A DNA stretch of 64,000 nucleotides, from positions 408,121-472,120 of the forward strand of contig NZ_RXLQ01000001.1 of NCBI RefSeq assembly GCF_003953935.1, in the 5' to 3' direction. Under the pieces are notes generated by a model that saw only the letters and a program-made list of their open reading frames with translations, was not told the DNA's origin and did not search any database. Source of the DNA: Massilia atriviolacea. GTDB taxonomy: Bacteria > Pseudomonadota > Gammaproteobacteria > Burkholderiales > Burkholderiaceae_D. Of this stretch, positions 34,851-42,388 are shown piece after piece (the stretch's first letter is position 1; every line of letters begins with the position of its first letter). The translations under genes and the position numbers were made by a program.

Positions 34851-34877
34851 CAAGCCCGCCGTGCACCGGCGGGCTTG
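34851..34877 (+). terminator. Probable terminator closing the biosynthetic run
   Basis: CAAGCCCGCC (34851-34860) pairs perfectly with GGCGGGCTTG (34868-34877) around a 7-nt loop, 16 nt after the adenylation stop codon. Only a weak T-rich tail follows. Confidence 0.65.
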
Positions 34878-34925
34878 GTCCTTATGCGCCCGACAGAGAA
34901 CAACACCAACAACGAGGGAGACAGA

Positions 34926-35393
34926 ATGGCTGCAACCCACACCTGCATCTTTTGCGAGATCATTGCCAACCGCAGCCCCGCGGCCGTCGTCTATCGCGAC
35001 GCGCACTGCGTTGCGATCCTCGACGCCTTTCCGCTGACGCGCGGGCACCTGCTGCTGATCCCGCATCAACACCAGCAACACATCGAAGACTTGCCGCCCG
35101 AAACCGTGGCCTACCTGTTCCAGCTCGGGGCCAGATTCTCGGCCGTGCTCAGGCAAAACGGCGAAAGCGAAGCCACCGCCGTCGTCCTCAACAACGGCAA
35201 GGCGGCCAATCAGCACGTGCCGCATGTGCACCTGCACGTCATTCCGCGCCGCAGCGGCGATACGGCGCTGGTGGTCTGGCGCTACATGACCCGCTTCGTC
35301 AACCCCTGGTCCTACATCGGCCGCAATGCGCGCCTTGCCAGGCAGGCGCTGACCTGGAAAACCCTGCTCAAGGACACAGCACTGGCTGGCTGA
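34926..35393 (+). CDS. HIT-family nucleotide hydrolase
   Basis: A 155-residue histidine-triad protein. HIT enzymes hydrolyse nucleotide conjugates such as AMP-lysine or aminoacyl adenylates. The triad reads HVPHVHLHVIPR near residue 100. The N-terminal CIFCEIIA is typical of the Hint branch and may be part of a zinc site. ATG at 34926 follows GAGGGAGACAGA. Its position after an adenylation enzyme suggests it might scavenge aminoacyl-AMP, but a terminator-like hairpin lies between and the link is only suggestive. Confidence 0.9.
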   Translation: MAATHTCIFCEIIANRSPAAVVYRDAHCVAILDAFPLTRGHLLLIPHQHQQHIEDLPPETVAYLFQLGARFSAVLRQNGESEATAVVLNNGKAANQHVPHVHLHVIPRRSGDTALVVWRYMTRFVNPWSYIGRNARLARQALTWKTLLKDTALAG

Positions 35394-35453
35394 GCCAAAA
35401 CCCGGCACTCGCAATTTTTGCGCGCCGGCGTGCACCCGGTTTCGAAATGGTAT

Positions 35454-35467
35454 ATGATGACCATCAT
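35454..35467. promoter_or_regulatory. TetR operator half of a matched pair (autoregulation site)
   Basis: ATGATG-AC-CATCAT is a 6+2+6 palindrome lying across the start region of the TetR gene. The same core, with longer arms, recurs at 36096-36115 ahead of the first target gene, which marks both as operators of this regulator. Confidence 0.75.
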
Positions 35468-36062
35468 GAAATCGAAACCCGCCAAGAGCCCGACCGCCAG
35501 CCGCAAGGAGGCCACCCACGAACGGATCGTGGAAGTGGCCTCGCGCGCCATCCGCCGCAGCGGCTACGGCGGCACCGGCGTAGCCGACATCATGAAAGAG
35601 GCCGGCCTGACCCACGGCGGCTTCTACGCCCACTTCGAATCGCGCGACGCCTTGCTGGCCGAGGCGGGCGACCGCGCCGGGGCCGACTCGGTGGCCCTGG
35701 TGGCGCGCATCGCCGCCGGCGCCCCCAAGGGGCAGGCCCTGCAGGCGCTGATGGACGCCTACCTGTCGCCCGAGCATGTCGCCTCGATCGAAAACGGTTG
35801 CCCGGTCTGCGCACTTGGCTCGGAAATGCCGCGCCAGGCGCCGGAAGTGCGGCACGCCGCCACCTTGCGCATCAAGGAGGTGATCGACCTGTTCGCCCGC
35901 CAGATGCCCGACTGGGGCCAGCCGCGCGCCCACGAACAGGCCATGGCCATGGTCTGCGCCCTGATCGGCACCACCATGCTGGCACGGGCGGTGGACGACC
36001 CCACGCTGTCGGCGGCCTTGTGCGCCGCCACCCGGAAACACCTGAACCCGGCCGCGCAGTGA
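35466..36062 (+). CDS. TetR/AcrR-family repressor of the adjacent redox operon
   Basis: A 198-residue TetR-type regulator. The N-terminal helix-turn-helix (residues about 12-58) reads EATHERIVEVASRAIRRSG, then VADIMKEAGLTHGGFYAHF, the typical recognition helix. The C-terminal ligand domain contains two cysteines (NGCPVCALGSEM), a possible reactive-thiol sensor as in NemR-like regulators; that is inference. The start is uncertain: ATGs at 35454, 35457 and 35466 all lie within the operator palindrome and none has a good ribosome site. It should repress itself and the SDR-SDR-OYE operon immediately downstream. Confidence 0.88.
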   Translation: MKSKPAKSPTASRKEATHERIVEVASRAIRRSGYGGTGVADIMKEAGLTHGGFYAHFESRDALLAEAGDRAGADSVALVARIAAGAPKGQALQALMDAYLSPEHVASIENGCPVCALGSEMPRQAPEVRHAATLRIKEVIDLFARQMPDWGQPRAHEQAMAMVCALIGTTMLARAVDDPTLSAALCAATRKHLNPAAQ

Positions 36063-36095
36063 GCAGGACCGCGGCCGTCCTTTTTTTTGACCTTG

Positions 36096-36115
36096 AATAT
36101 GATGACCATCATATT
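36096..36115. promoter_or_regulatory. TetR operator and promoter of the redox operon
   Basis: AATATGATG-AC-CATCATATT is a perfect 9-bp-arm palindrome. A -35-like TTGACC at 36087 and a -10-like CATATT at 36110 flank or overlap it with 17-nt spacing, so bound repressor would block RNA polymerase. Confidence 0.82.
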
Positions 36116-36125
36116 TTTGCGCTTT

Positions 36126-36152
36126 CCGACGCTGCCCTGCGTCGGTTTTTTT
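36126..36152 (+). terminator. Intrinsic terminator inside the operon leader
   Basis: CCGACGC (36126-36132) pairs with GCGTCGG (36139-36145), followed by seven Ts. It ends 13 nt before the SDR start codon and lies downstream of the operator/promoter. It could end the tetR transcript, attenuate the operon, or both. Confidence 0.8.
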
Positions 36153-36165
36153 GAGAGGAATCACC

Positions 36166-36972
36166 ATGAATAGCAAGATCGCACTGGTCACCGGCGCCTC
36201 GTCCGGTATCGGCCAGGCCACGGCGGCACGCCTGGCGCAAGCCGGCTGGAAAGTGATCGGCACCAGCCGGCGCGCGGCGCAAGGCGCCACGCCCGGTGGC
36301 GAGCTGCTGGCCCTGGACGTGACCAGCGACGCTTCGGTGGCGGCGGCCGTCGAAGCGGTGGTGCAGAGGGAAGGGCGGATCGACCTGCTGGTCAACAACG
36401 CCGGCGTCGGCGTGGCGGCGGCCGGCGCGGAAGAAAGTTCCATCGCCCAGGCCCAGGCCGTGTTCGACACCAACTTTTTCGGCGCGGTGCGCATGACGCG
36501 CGCCGTGCTGCCGCAGATGCGGGCGCAGGGCGGCGGGCGCATCGTCCACATCGGCTCCGTGCTGGGCTTTTTACCGATGCCCTACGGCGCCCTGTACGCC
36601 GCCAGCAAGCACGCCATCGAAGGCTATTCCGAATCGCTCGACCACGAACTGCGCAACTGGGGCATTCGCTCGGTGGTGATCGAACCGGCTTACACCAGAA
36701 CGCCGTTCGACGCCAACCTGCTGGAAGCGGACGCCAAGCTGGACGCCTACCACGCCGTGCGCACGGCGCTGGTGCGCCGCATCCACGACATCATGGCCGG
36801 CGCCGAAGGCCCCGAGGTCGTTGCCGAAACGGTCCTCAAGGCGGCCAGCGCGGCGCGCCCGAAACTGCGTTACACCGCCGGCGGACTGGCCGCCCGCCTG
36901 CGCCTGCTGCGCACCTTCGCACCGGCAAGCATGCTCGACGCCGGCATGCGCAAAGACTTGCAACTGGTTTAA
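36166..36972 (+). CDS. Short-chain dehydrogenase/reductase 1
   Basis: A 268-residue classical SDR, an NAD(P)-dependent oxidoreductase. The cofactor loop TGASSGIGQ is at residues 9-17, NNAG follows at about 75, and the catalytic Ser/Tyr/Lys set is in IGSVLGFLPMPYGALYAASKHA. GAGAGGA precedes the ATG. The substrate is unknown. As the first gene under the TetR operator it likely takes part in clearing reactive carbonyl or quinone compounds together with the following genes; this role is inferred from the gene set. Confidence 0.92.
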   Translation: MNSKIALVTGASSGIGQATAARLAQAGWKVIGTSRRAAQGATPGGELLALDVTSDASVAAAVEAVVQREGRIDLLVNNAGVGVAAAGAEESSIAQAQAVFDTNFFGAVRMTRAVLPQMRAQGGGRIVHIGSVLGFLPMPYGALYAASKHAIEGYSESLDHELRNWGIRSVVIEPAYTRTPFDANLLEADAKLDAYHAVRTALVRRIHDIMAGAEGPEVVAETVLKAASAARPKLRYTAGGLAARLRLLRTFAPASMLDAGMRKDLQLV

Positions 36973-37012
36973 GCACTTCACCGTCACCACTTCACACAAT
37001 AAGGAAACGAAC

Positions 37013-37807
37013 ATGAACACGACTTCCCGCAAGATTGCCCTCGTCACAGGCGCCTCGTCCGGCATCGGCGCGGTCTACGCCGAGCGCCTGGCCCGGCGCG
37101 GCTACGACCTGGTCCTGGTGGCGCGCCGCGCCGAGCGCCTGCAAGCGCTGGCGGACACGATTACCAGGGCGCACGGCGTGCGCGTAGAGAACCTGATCGC
37201 CGACCTCGGCACGGAGGAGGGCCAGGCGCAGGTCGAGCACTACCTGTCGTCGACCCCGGTCAACGTGCTGGTCAACAACGCCGGCATCGCACGCCTGGCC
37301 CCGCTGACCGGCGGCCCGCTGCCCGATTCCCTGTCCCAGATCGCCCTGAACATCACCGCGCTGACGCGCCTGGCGCACGCGGTCCTGCCCGCCATGAAAG
37401 CGCGCAACGAGGGAACCATCATCAACGTGGCCTCGGTCCTGGCGCTCAAATCGCTGGCCTTCAGCGCGGTCTACAGCGGCACCAAGGCCTTCGTGCTGGC
37501 CTTCAGCCAGGGTCTGCAGGAAGAACTGAGCGGGAGCGGCGTCACGGTGCAGGTCGTGCTGCCAGCGTCCACGGCCACCGAAATCTGGGACCAGTCCGGC
37601 GTTCCGCTGGCGGCCCTGGCGCCCGAGGCGGTCATGCTGACCGAACACATGGTCGACGCCGCCCTGGTCGCACTCGACAAAGGCGAAAGCATGACCATGC
37701 CGTCGGTCGCCGACGGCGAGCTGGTCGCGCATTTCGACGCCGCCCGTGCTGCCCTGTTCGCCGCCTCGCAAACCGGCAAGGTCGCCCCGCGTCTTCTGGC
37801 CGCCTGA
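37013..37807 (+). CDS. Short-chain dehydrogenase/reductase 2
   Basis: A 264-residue classical SDR of the YqjQ/DltE-like branch. Motifs are TGASSGIGAVYAERLARRGYDL at the N-terminus, VNNAGIA at about residue 85, and catalytic SVLALKSLAFSAVYSGTKAF with YxxxK. AAGGAAA precedes the ATG. It lies 40 nt after SDR1 in the same operon and is not a close duplicate of it, so the two probably act on different substrates. Confidence 0.92.
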   Translation: MNTTSRKIALVTGASSGIGAVYAERLARRGYDLVLVARRAERLQALADTITRAHGVRVENLIADLGTEEGQAQVEHYLSSTPVNVLVNNAGIARLAPLTGGPLPDSLSQIALNITALTRLAHAVLPAMKARNEGTIINVASVLALKSLAFSAVYSGTKAFVLAFSQGLQEELSGSGVTVQVVLPASTATEIWDQSGVPLAALAPEAVMLTEHMVDAALVALDKGESMTMPSVADGELVAHFDAARAALFAASQTGKVAPRLLAA

Positions 37808-37845
37808 AGCCGCCGATCTCCATAACACGCCAACAAGGACCCGAC

Positions 37846-38922
37846 ATGCTATTCGACACCTTTTCCCTGCGCGCCACCTCCCTCGCCAACCGGGCCGTGA
37901 TGTCCCCGCTGACGCGCACCCGCGCCATCGGCAACATTCCCAACAGCCTGATGGCGACCTACTATGCCCAGCGCGCCGGCGCCGGACTGATCGTCACCGA
38001 AGGCACCTCGCCCTCGCCGAACGGCCTCGGCTACGCGCGCATCCCGGGCCTGTTCGACGACGCCCAGGTGCAGGGATGGAAAGAAGTCACGGACGCCGTG
38101 CACGCCAACGGCGGCAAGATCGTGGTGCAGCTGATGCACACCGGCAGGGTAGGGCAGCAGGCCAACCTGCCGTCCGGCGCCGAGGTACTCGGGCCATCGG
38201 CCGGCGCCTGCCCGGGCGAGATCTGGACCGACGGCCAGGGCAGCGTGCCGCATACGCCGGCGCGCGCCATGACAAGCGCCGACATTGCCGGCACGATCGA
38301 TGAGTACGTCGCCGCCGCGCGCCTGGCGATTGCCGCGGGCTTCGACGGCATCGAACTGCACGCCGCCAACGGCTATCTGCTCGAACAGTTCCTCAACGCC
38401 AATGTGAACCAGCGGACCGACGGCTACGGCGGCACGCCCGACGCCCGCAACCGGCTCGTGCTGGAAGTCGCGCGCGCCACGGCCGCCGCGATCGGCGCGG
38501 CGCGGGTCGGGATTCGCCTGTCGCCGCACGGCGCGTTCAACGCCACCGGCAGCTTCGATGGCGTCGACGAGCAATACCTGGCACTGGTCAAGGCATTGTC
38601 GGCGCTGGGCCTGATGTACGTGCACCTGCTGGACCACTCGGCGATGGGTGCGCCCGCGGTGCCGGCCAGCCTCAAGGCAAGCCTGCGCGCCGCCTTCGAC
38701 GGCCCCTTCATCCTGGCTGGCGGCTTCGACAAGGCCAGCGCCGAGCAGGCGCTGGCGGCGGGGCAGGCCGACCTGATCGCTTTCGGCCGCGCCTTCCTGG
38801 CCAATCCCGACCTGCCGGCGCGCCTGCGCGAGAATGCCCCCTTGAACGATCCGGATCCGGGCACCTTCTACACGCCCGGCGAAAAAGGCTACACCGACTA
38901 TCCTGTCGCGACAGCAGGCTGA
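37846..38922 (+). CDS. Old Yellow Enzyme family alkene reductase (NemA-like)
   Basis: A 358-residue FMN-dependent ene-reductase that uses NAD(P)H to reduce activated C=C bonds, nitro esters and similar electrophiles. Family landmarks are VMSPLTRTRA near the start, VQLMHTGRVGQQ, the substrate-binding HAANGYLLEQFLNANVNQRTDGYGG, and FILAGGFDKASAEQAL with IAFGRAFLANPDLP at the phosphate-binding end. Length fits the family. A TetR with paired cysteines controlling an OYE gene recalls the NemR-NemA detoxification circuit. Confidence 0.93.
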   Translation: MLFDTFSLRATSLANRAVMSPLTRTRAIGNIPNSLMATYYAQRAGAGLIVTEGTSPSPNGLGYARIPGLFDDAQVQGWKEVTDAVHANGGKIVVQLMHTGRVGQQANLPSGAEVLGPSAGACPGEIWTDGQGSVPHTPARAMTSADIAGTIDEYVAAARLAIAAGFDGIELHAANGYLLEQFLNANVNQRTDGYGGTPDARNRLVLEVARATAAAIGAARVGIRLSPHGAFNATGSFDGVDEQYLALVKALSALGLMYVHLLDHSAMGAPAVPASLKASLRAAFDGPFILAGGFDKASAEQALAAGQADLIAFGRAFLANPDLPARLRENAPLNDPDPGTFYTPGEKGYTDYPVATAG

Positions 38923-38947
38923 GCGTAACCACCACACCGGAAGGAAC

Positions 38948-39958
38948 ATGATGCAAGCACTGATACTGAAGCGCTATGGCGGGCCGGATGCGGTCGGATT
39001 TGCCGACCTGGAGCGTCCCACGATCGCGCCGGACGAGATCCTGGTGCGTGTACACGCCGCCGGGCTCGATCCGATCGACAACATGATCCCGAAAGGCGAC
39101 TTCAAGCCCATCATCAAGCTCACGCTGCCGGCCACCATGGGCAGCGACCTGGCCGGTGTGGTGGTGGAAACCGGCAGCCGCGTCACCCGTTTCAAGGTCG
39201 GCGACGCGGTGTTTGCCAGCCTGTTCGACCTGGGCGCCGGCTCGCTGGCCGAGTACGCCGCCGTTCCCGAGCACGCGGCGGCCCTGAAACCGGCCAATCT
39301 GGACTTCGTGCAAGCGGCGTCGGTGCCCATGGTCGGGTTGACCTCGTGGCAGGCGCTGGCCGAACGCGCGCGCGTCGGGCCGGGGTAGAAAGTGTTCATT
39401 CCGGCCGGATCGGGCGGGATCGGCACGTTTGCGATCCAGCTGGCGAAACACCTGGGCGCGACCGTGGGAACGACCACCAGCACCCCCAATGTGCGGATGG
39501 TGCGCGAACTCGGCGCGGACGAGGTGGTCGACTACAAGGAGCAGCAATTCGAACAGGTCCTGCACGGCTACGATGCCGTGCTGGGCACGATCAAGGGCGA
39601 CGGACTGGAAAAGGCCTTGCGGATCGTCAAGCCGGGCAGTGCCGTCGTGTCCCTGATCGGCCCGCCGGACGCCGCCTTCGCCCGTCAACGCGGGATGAAT
39701 GCGCTGATGCGCTTCATCTTCGGCATGCTGAGCCGCAAGATCATCGGCCTGGCGAAACGGCGCCAGGCGCGCTATTCCTTCCTGTTCGTGCGCCCGGACG
39801 GCAGGCAGCTGGCCGCTATCGGCGAGCTGCTCGCGCAGGCGCGCATCCGCCCCGTGATCGACAGGGTGTTTCCGTTCGCGCAGGCGAAGCAGGCGCTGGC
39901 CTACCTGGAAACGGGGCGCGCCAAAGGCAAGGTGGTGGTGCGGCTGGTGGACGAGTAG
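38948..39958 (+). pseudogene. Zinc-type alcohol dehydrogenase/quinone oxidoreductase interrupted by one amber codon
   Basis: The frame from ATG 38948 to 39958 encodes a full-length MDR-family quinone oxidoreductase (336 residues plus the interruption). It has the GroES-like N-terminal half (ILVRVHAAGLDPIDNMIPKG, MGSDLAGVV) and the Rossmann half (FIPAGSGGIGTFAIQLAKHLGA). A single in-frame TAG at 39386-39388 falls exactly where relatives have GQKV, so it looks like a CAG-to-TAG change. Both halves are otherwise intact in one frame, which suggests a very recent loss, a sequencing error or suppressor read-through. The first half alone would lack the NADPH-binding motif. It is last in the TetR operon. 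Confidence 0.85.
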
Positions 39959-39964
39959 GGCGCC

Positions 39965-40339
39965 TCAGGCGGCCCAGGGCGGCGTGAATGGCGCCTGGCC
40001 CGCAATCACGGCCTGCCCGCCGACGGGTAGCAGCGCGACCGCCTTGAACGGCGCGGCATCCGGATTGGTAATCGTAAACATGGTGTGGGGCGGGACCACC
40101 AGCGCGCTGCCGGGGGTGACCTCGTATGCCTGCCCGCCGACGGTCGCCAGGGCGCGCCCTTCGAGGCCGACAAAGATTTCTTCGCGGGTAAGCTGGTGCG
40201 GGGTGGCCGGCACGCCCGCAGGCAGCGTGACGATCCAGGTTGCGGTTTCGGCCGCGCCGCGCGAGGGCGAGGCCAGACCGGTAAAAACGGCACCGTGCAG
40301 TGTGAATGCAGGGGCGTCGGAAGGTGCAATGAAGGGCAT
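39965..40339 (-). CDS. Small cupin-domain protein
   Basis: A 124-residue single-domain cupin. The two conserved motifs are relaxed: PATPHQLTREEIFVGLEGRA corresponds to G(X)5HXH(X)3-4E(X)6G, and PGSALVVPPHTMFTITNPD to the second motif with its His. Small cupins bind metal and act as isomerases, dioxygenases or ligand sensors; no specific activity can be assigned. AGGAG precedes the ATG on the minus strand. It diverges from the MarR gene across a shared palindromic operator, so it is probably the regulator's target. Confidence 0.85.
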   Translation of the reverse strand: MPFIAPSDAPAFTLHGAVFTGLASPSRGAAETATWIVTLPAGVPATPHQLTREEIFVGLEGRALATVGGQAYEVTPGSALVVPPHTMFTITNPDAAPFKAVALLPVGGQAVIAGQAPFTPPWAA

Positions 40340-40356
40340 GAGAGTCTCCTGTGATA

Positions 40357-40390
40357 TAATTCACCTTGGATTATAAGCTTAGGTGAATTA
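40357..40390. promoter_or_regulatory. Palindromic operator between cupin and MarR genes
   Basis: TAATTCACCT (40357-40366) and AGGTGAATTA (40381-40390) form perfect 10-bp arms around a 14-nt spacer. A TATAAT -10 lies at 40355-40360 for the plus strand and another at 40375-40370 for the minus strand, so both divergent promoters fall within the operator. Confidence 0.82.
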
Positions 40391-40391
40391 A

Positions 40392-40853
40392 ATGTCGACA
40401 GCAGGGACGACCGATTTCGGGATTTTGCTGAACGTGGCGTTCGGCACGTTCAAGGCGCAATTGCACGCCCGCCTGGCGCAGGCAGGGTTCGACGACCTGG
40501 GATCGTCCTTCGGCTACGTGTTCCGCATGTTGCAGGCGCAGCCGCAGAGCCTGAGCCAGGTCGCCTCCGGGCTCGGGATTACCTCGCAGGGGGCCTTGAA
40601 GGTCATCAACGACATGGTCGCGAAGGGCTACGTCGAACGCCATGAGGAACCGGGCGACGGCCGCGTCAAGCGCCTGGCACTGACGCCGAGGGCGCTGGCG
40701 GCCATGGCGGAAGCGCAGCGATTTCACCAGCAATTCGAGCAAGATCTTGCAGCCAAGTTCGGCCAGGCGCCGATGGCGTCGATGCGCCTGATTCTGGAAG
40801 CGATGTTTGCCGGCGCCAGCGCCGATGGGATGGCGCAAGTCCGGCCATTCTGA
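40392..40853 (+). CDS. MarR-family transcription regulator
   Basis: A 153-residue winged-helix regulator of the MarR type. The DNA-binding core is SLSQVASGLGITSQGALKVINDMVAKGYVERHEEPGDGRVKRLALTP in outline (residues about 55-100), ending in the basic wing DGRVKRLAL. Flanking helices form the dimer interface. The ATG lies two bases after the operator arm, so autorepression is likely. Its other probable target is the divergent cupin gene. The ligand is unknown. Confidence 0.9.
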   Translation: MSTAGTTDFGILLNVAFGTFKAQLHARLAQAGFDDLGSSFGYVFRMLQAQPQSLSQVASGLGITSQGALKVINDMVAKGYVERHEEPGDGRVKRLALTPRALAAMAEAQRFHQQFEQDLAAKFGQAPMASMRLILEAMFAGASADGMAQVRPF

Positions 40854-40866
40854 TGGATGCCGGCCG

Positions 40867-41493
40867 CTATTTTTTGAACATATCGCTGTAGAAGCCGCTG
40901 GCTTGCAGTACCACCGTCACCGGCTCGTCGGTCCGGTTCTTCCAATACCAGCCGTGCACGCCTGTGAATGGGGCAATCAGCACGCCGCGCGACTGGCTCA
41001 CCTCGTCTTCGAGGATGAAGCTCTCGAATTCGTCGTTCTTTGCGTTGACCGGCTCGCCATGAAAGTCATGGTCGAGCACTTCGCCCCTGGTGGTTTTCCA
41101 CGAGAACATCAGGGCCGCGCCCTTGGCGAGATGGGTTTTCAGCTCCACGCCCTTGCCGGGAGCGAGCGTGATTTCCCTGGTGTCGGTCCGGTAGGCAGCG
41201 GTTTGCTTCGATGCGATGGTCACCGCGCGCACTTCGCCGGGCGCCGACACGGTCGATCCGCCTGGCGGCACCGCAGGAGCGGCAGCCTTGAGCGGCACGG
41301 CGTGCGGCGCGGCCGGGCTGTGCAGCCGGGAAAGGCCGAGGGCCTTGCCGGCGCCGGTCGGGTCGATGCCGTATTCGGCAGGCAGGATCGCCACGGTCAG
41401 CAGCACGGCGGCCACGGCAGCGGCGAGCAGGGTGCCGCGCAGGAGTTCTTTTTTCGGCGCGGCGACGCCGGCGTTCGATGGAGGCAAGGACAT
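40867..41493 (-). CDS. Single-pass transmembrane anchor protein beside HupE
   Basis: A 208-residue protein with a cytosolic N-terminus, one membrane helix (about residues 19-41, LLRGTLLAAAVAAVLLTVAIL) and an extracytoplasmic beta-rich domain of about 110 residues ending in a conserved-looking HGWYWKNRTDEPVTVVLQASGFY. The same pair, an anchor protein directly after a HupE/UreJ-type membrane protein, occurs in other proteobacteria. That supports a joint but undefined role, perhaps in metal uptake. It lies 8 nt after the HupE gene in the same operon. Confidence 0.75.
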   Translation of the reverse strand: MSLPPSNAGVAAPKKELLRGTLLAAAVAAVLLTVAILPAEYGIDPTGAGKALGLSRLHSPAAPHAVPLKAAAPAVPPGGSTVSAPGEVRAVTIASKQTAAYRTDTREITLAPGKGVELKTHLAKGAALMFSWKTTRGEVLDHDFHGEPVNAKNDEFESFILEDEVSQSRGVLIAPFTGVHGWYWKNRTDEPVTVVLQASGFYSDMFKK

Positions 41494-41501
41494 GGTGATT
41501 C

Positions 41502-42203
41502 CTATTGGCTGAGAAAGCCGGTGAATTGGTGGCCGGCCAGGACGAAACCGGCGCTCATGAGCGCAACATTGCTGGCCAGGGCATGCCGCGCGAAACTGGC
41601 GGTGGTGCGCCAGTAGCGCATGACGATCAGGATCATGCCGAGCGCGAGCAGCTGGCCGATTTCCACCCCGAGGTTGAACGCGATCATGTTCGGCACCAGG
41701 CCATCGGGCGAGAGAGAAAAATCCTGCAGCTTCGTGGCCAGTCCCAGGCCGTGGAAGAAGCCGAAGATCAGCACCGCCGCCTTCCTGTTCGGCGCAATCC
41801 CGAAGACGGTCCTGAAGCCGCCCAAGTTGTCAAAGGCGCGGTAGACGATCGACAGGCCGATGACGGCGTCGACCAGGTAGGCATCGATATGCCAGCCCTT
41901 GAGCACGCCAAGCAGCAGCGTCGTGCTGTGGCCGAGCGCGAACAGGGTCACGTAGACCCCGATGTCCTTCATCCGGTACAGGAAGAAAATCACGCCGCAC
42001 AGGAACAGCAGGTGGTCGTAACCGGTGACCATATGCTTGGCGCCCAGGTAGAGATAAGGCAGGAAGTGCACGCCGGTCGCGCCCTGCAGGAAACCCTGGT
42101 CCGATTCCGAGACGCCGTGGGCGGCGGCCCCGGCCGCCAGCAGGCACAGCGCCATGCCGGCCAGCCAGCTTCGGGCGGCATGGCCCCTTCGATTGAATGA
42201 CAT
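41502..42203 (-). CDS. HupE/UreJ-family membrane protein
   Basis: A 233-residue membrane protein with a signal-like first helix and about six further helices. The HupE/UreJ signature is present: [29 protein letters not shown], with HxxxGxDH-like spacing, and later [13 protein letters not shown]. Family members carry nickel, cobalt or similar metals for hydrogenase or urease; no such enzyme is in this window, so the substrate is open. It is the first gene of a two-gene leftward operon and diverges from the TerC-CorC gene. Confidence 0.85.
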   Translation of the reverse strand: MSFNRRGHAARSWLAGMALCLLAAGAAAHGVSESDQGFLQGATGVHFLPYLYLGAKHMVTGYDHLLFLCGVIFFLYRMKDIGVYVTLFALGHSTTLLLGVLKGWHIDAYLVDAVIGLSIVYRAFDNLGGFRTVFGIAPNRKAAVLIFGFFHGLGLATKLQDFSLSPDGLVPNMIAFNLGVEIGQLLALGMILIVMRYWRTTASFARHALASNVALMSAGFVLAGHQFTGFLSQ

Positions 42204-42388
42204 TGCTCGCTTCTCCCTGTAGTCCGCCGGACGGTGTGGGATTATCGCCGTTTCCGGGCTATCCGGGCCCGGTCTCGCCCGACATTTTCGCCGCCTCGGC
42301 CCGCACCGCCGGCTGGCTGCTCCAACACAACGCCTCGCTTGCTTACATTCCTTTACAATTACCTTCCCGAATTACTTATAGGCAAACA

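Noticed and set aside
39386-39388. Programmed recoding (selenocysteine or pyrrolysine) at the in-frame stop
   Set aside because: The codon is TAG, not TGA, relatives have Gln there, and no recoding element or pyl gene is seen. A point mutation is simpler.
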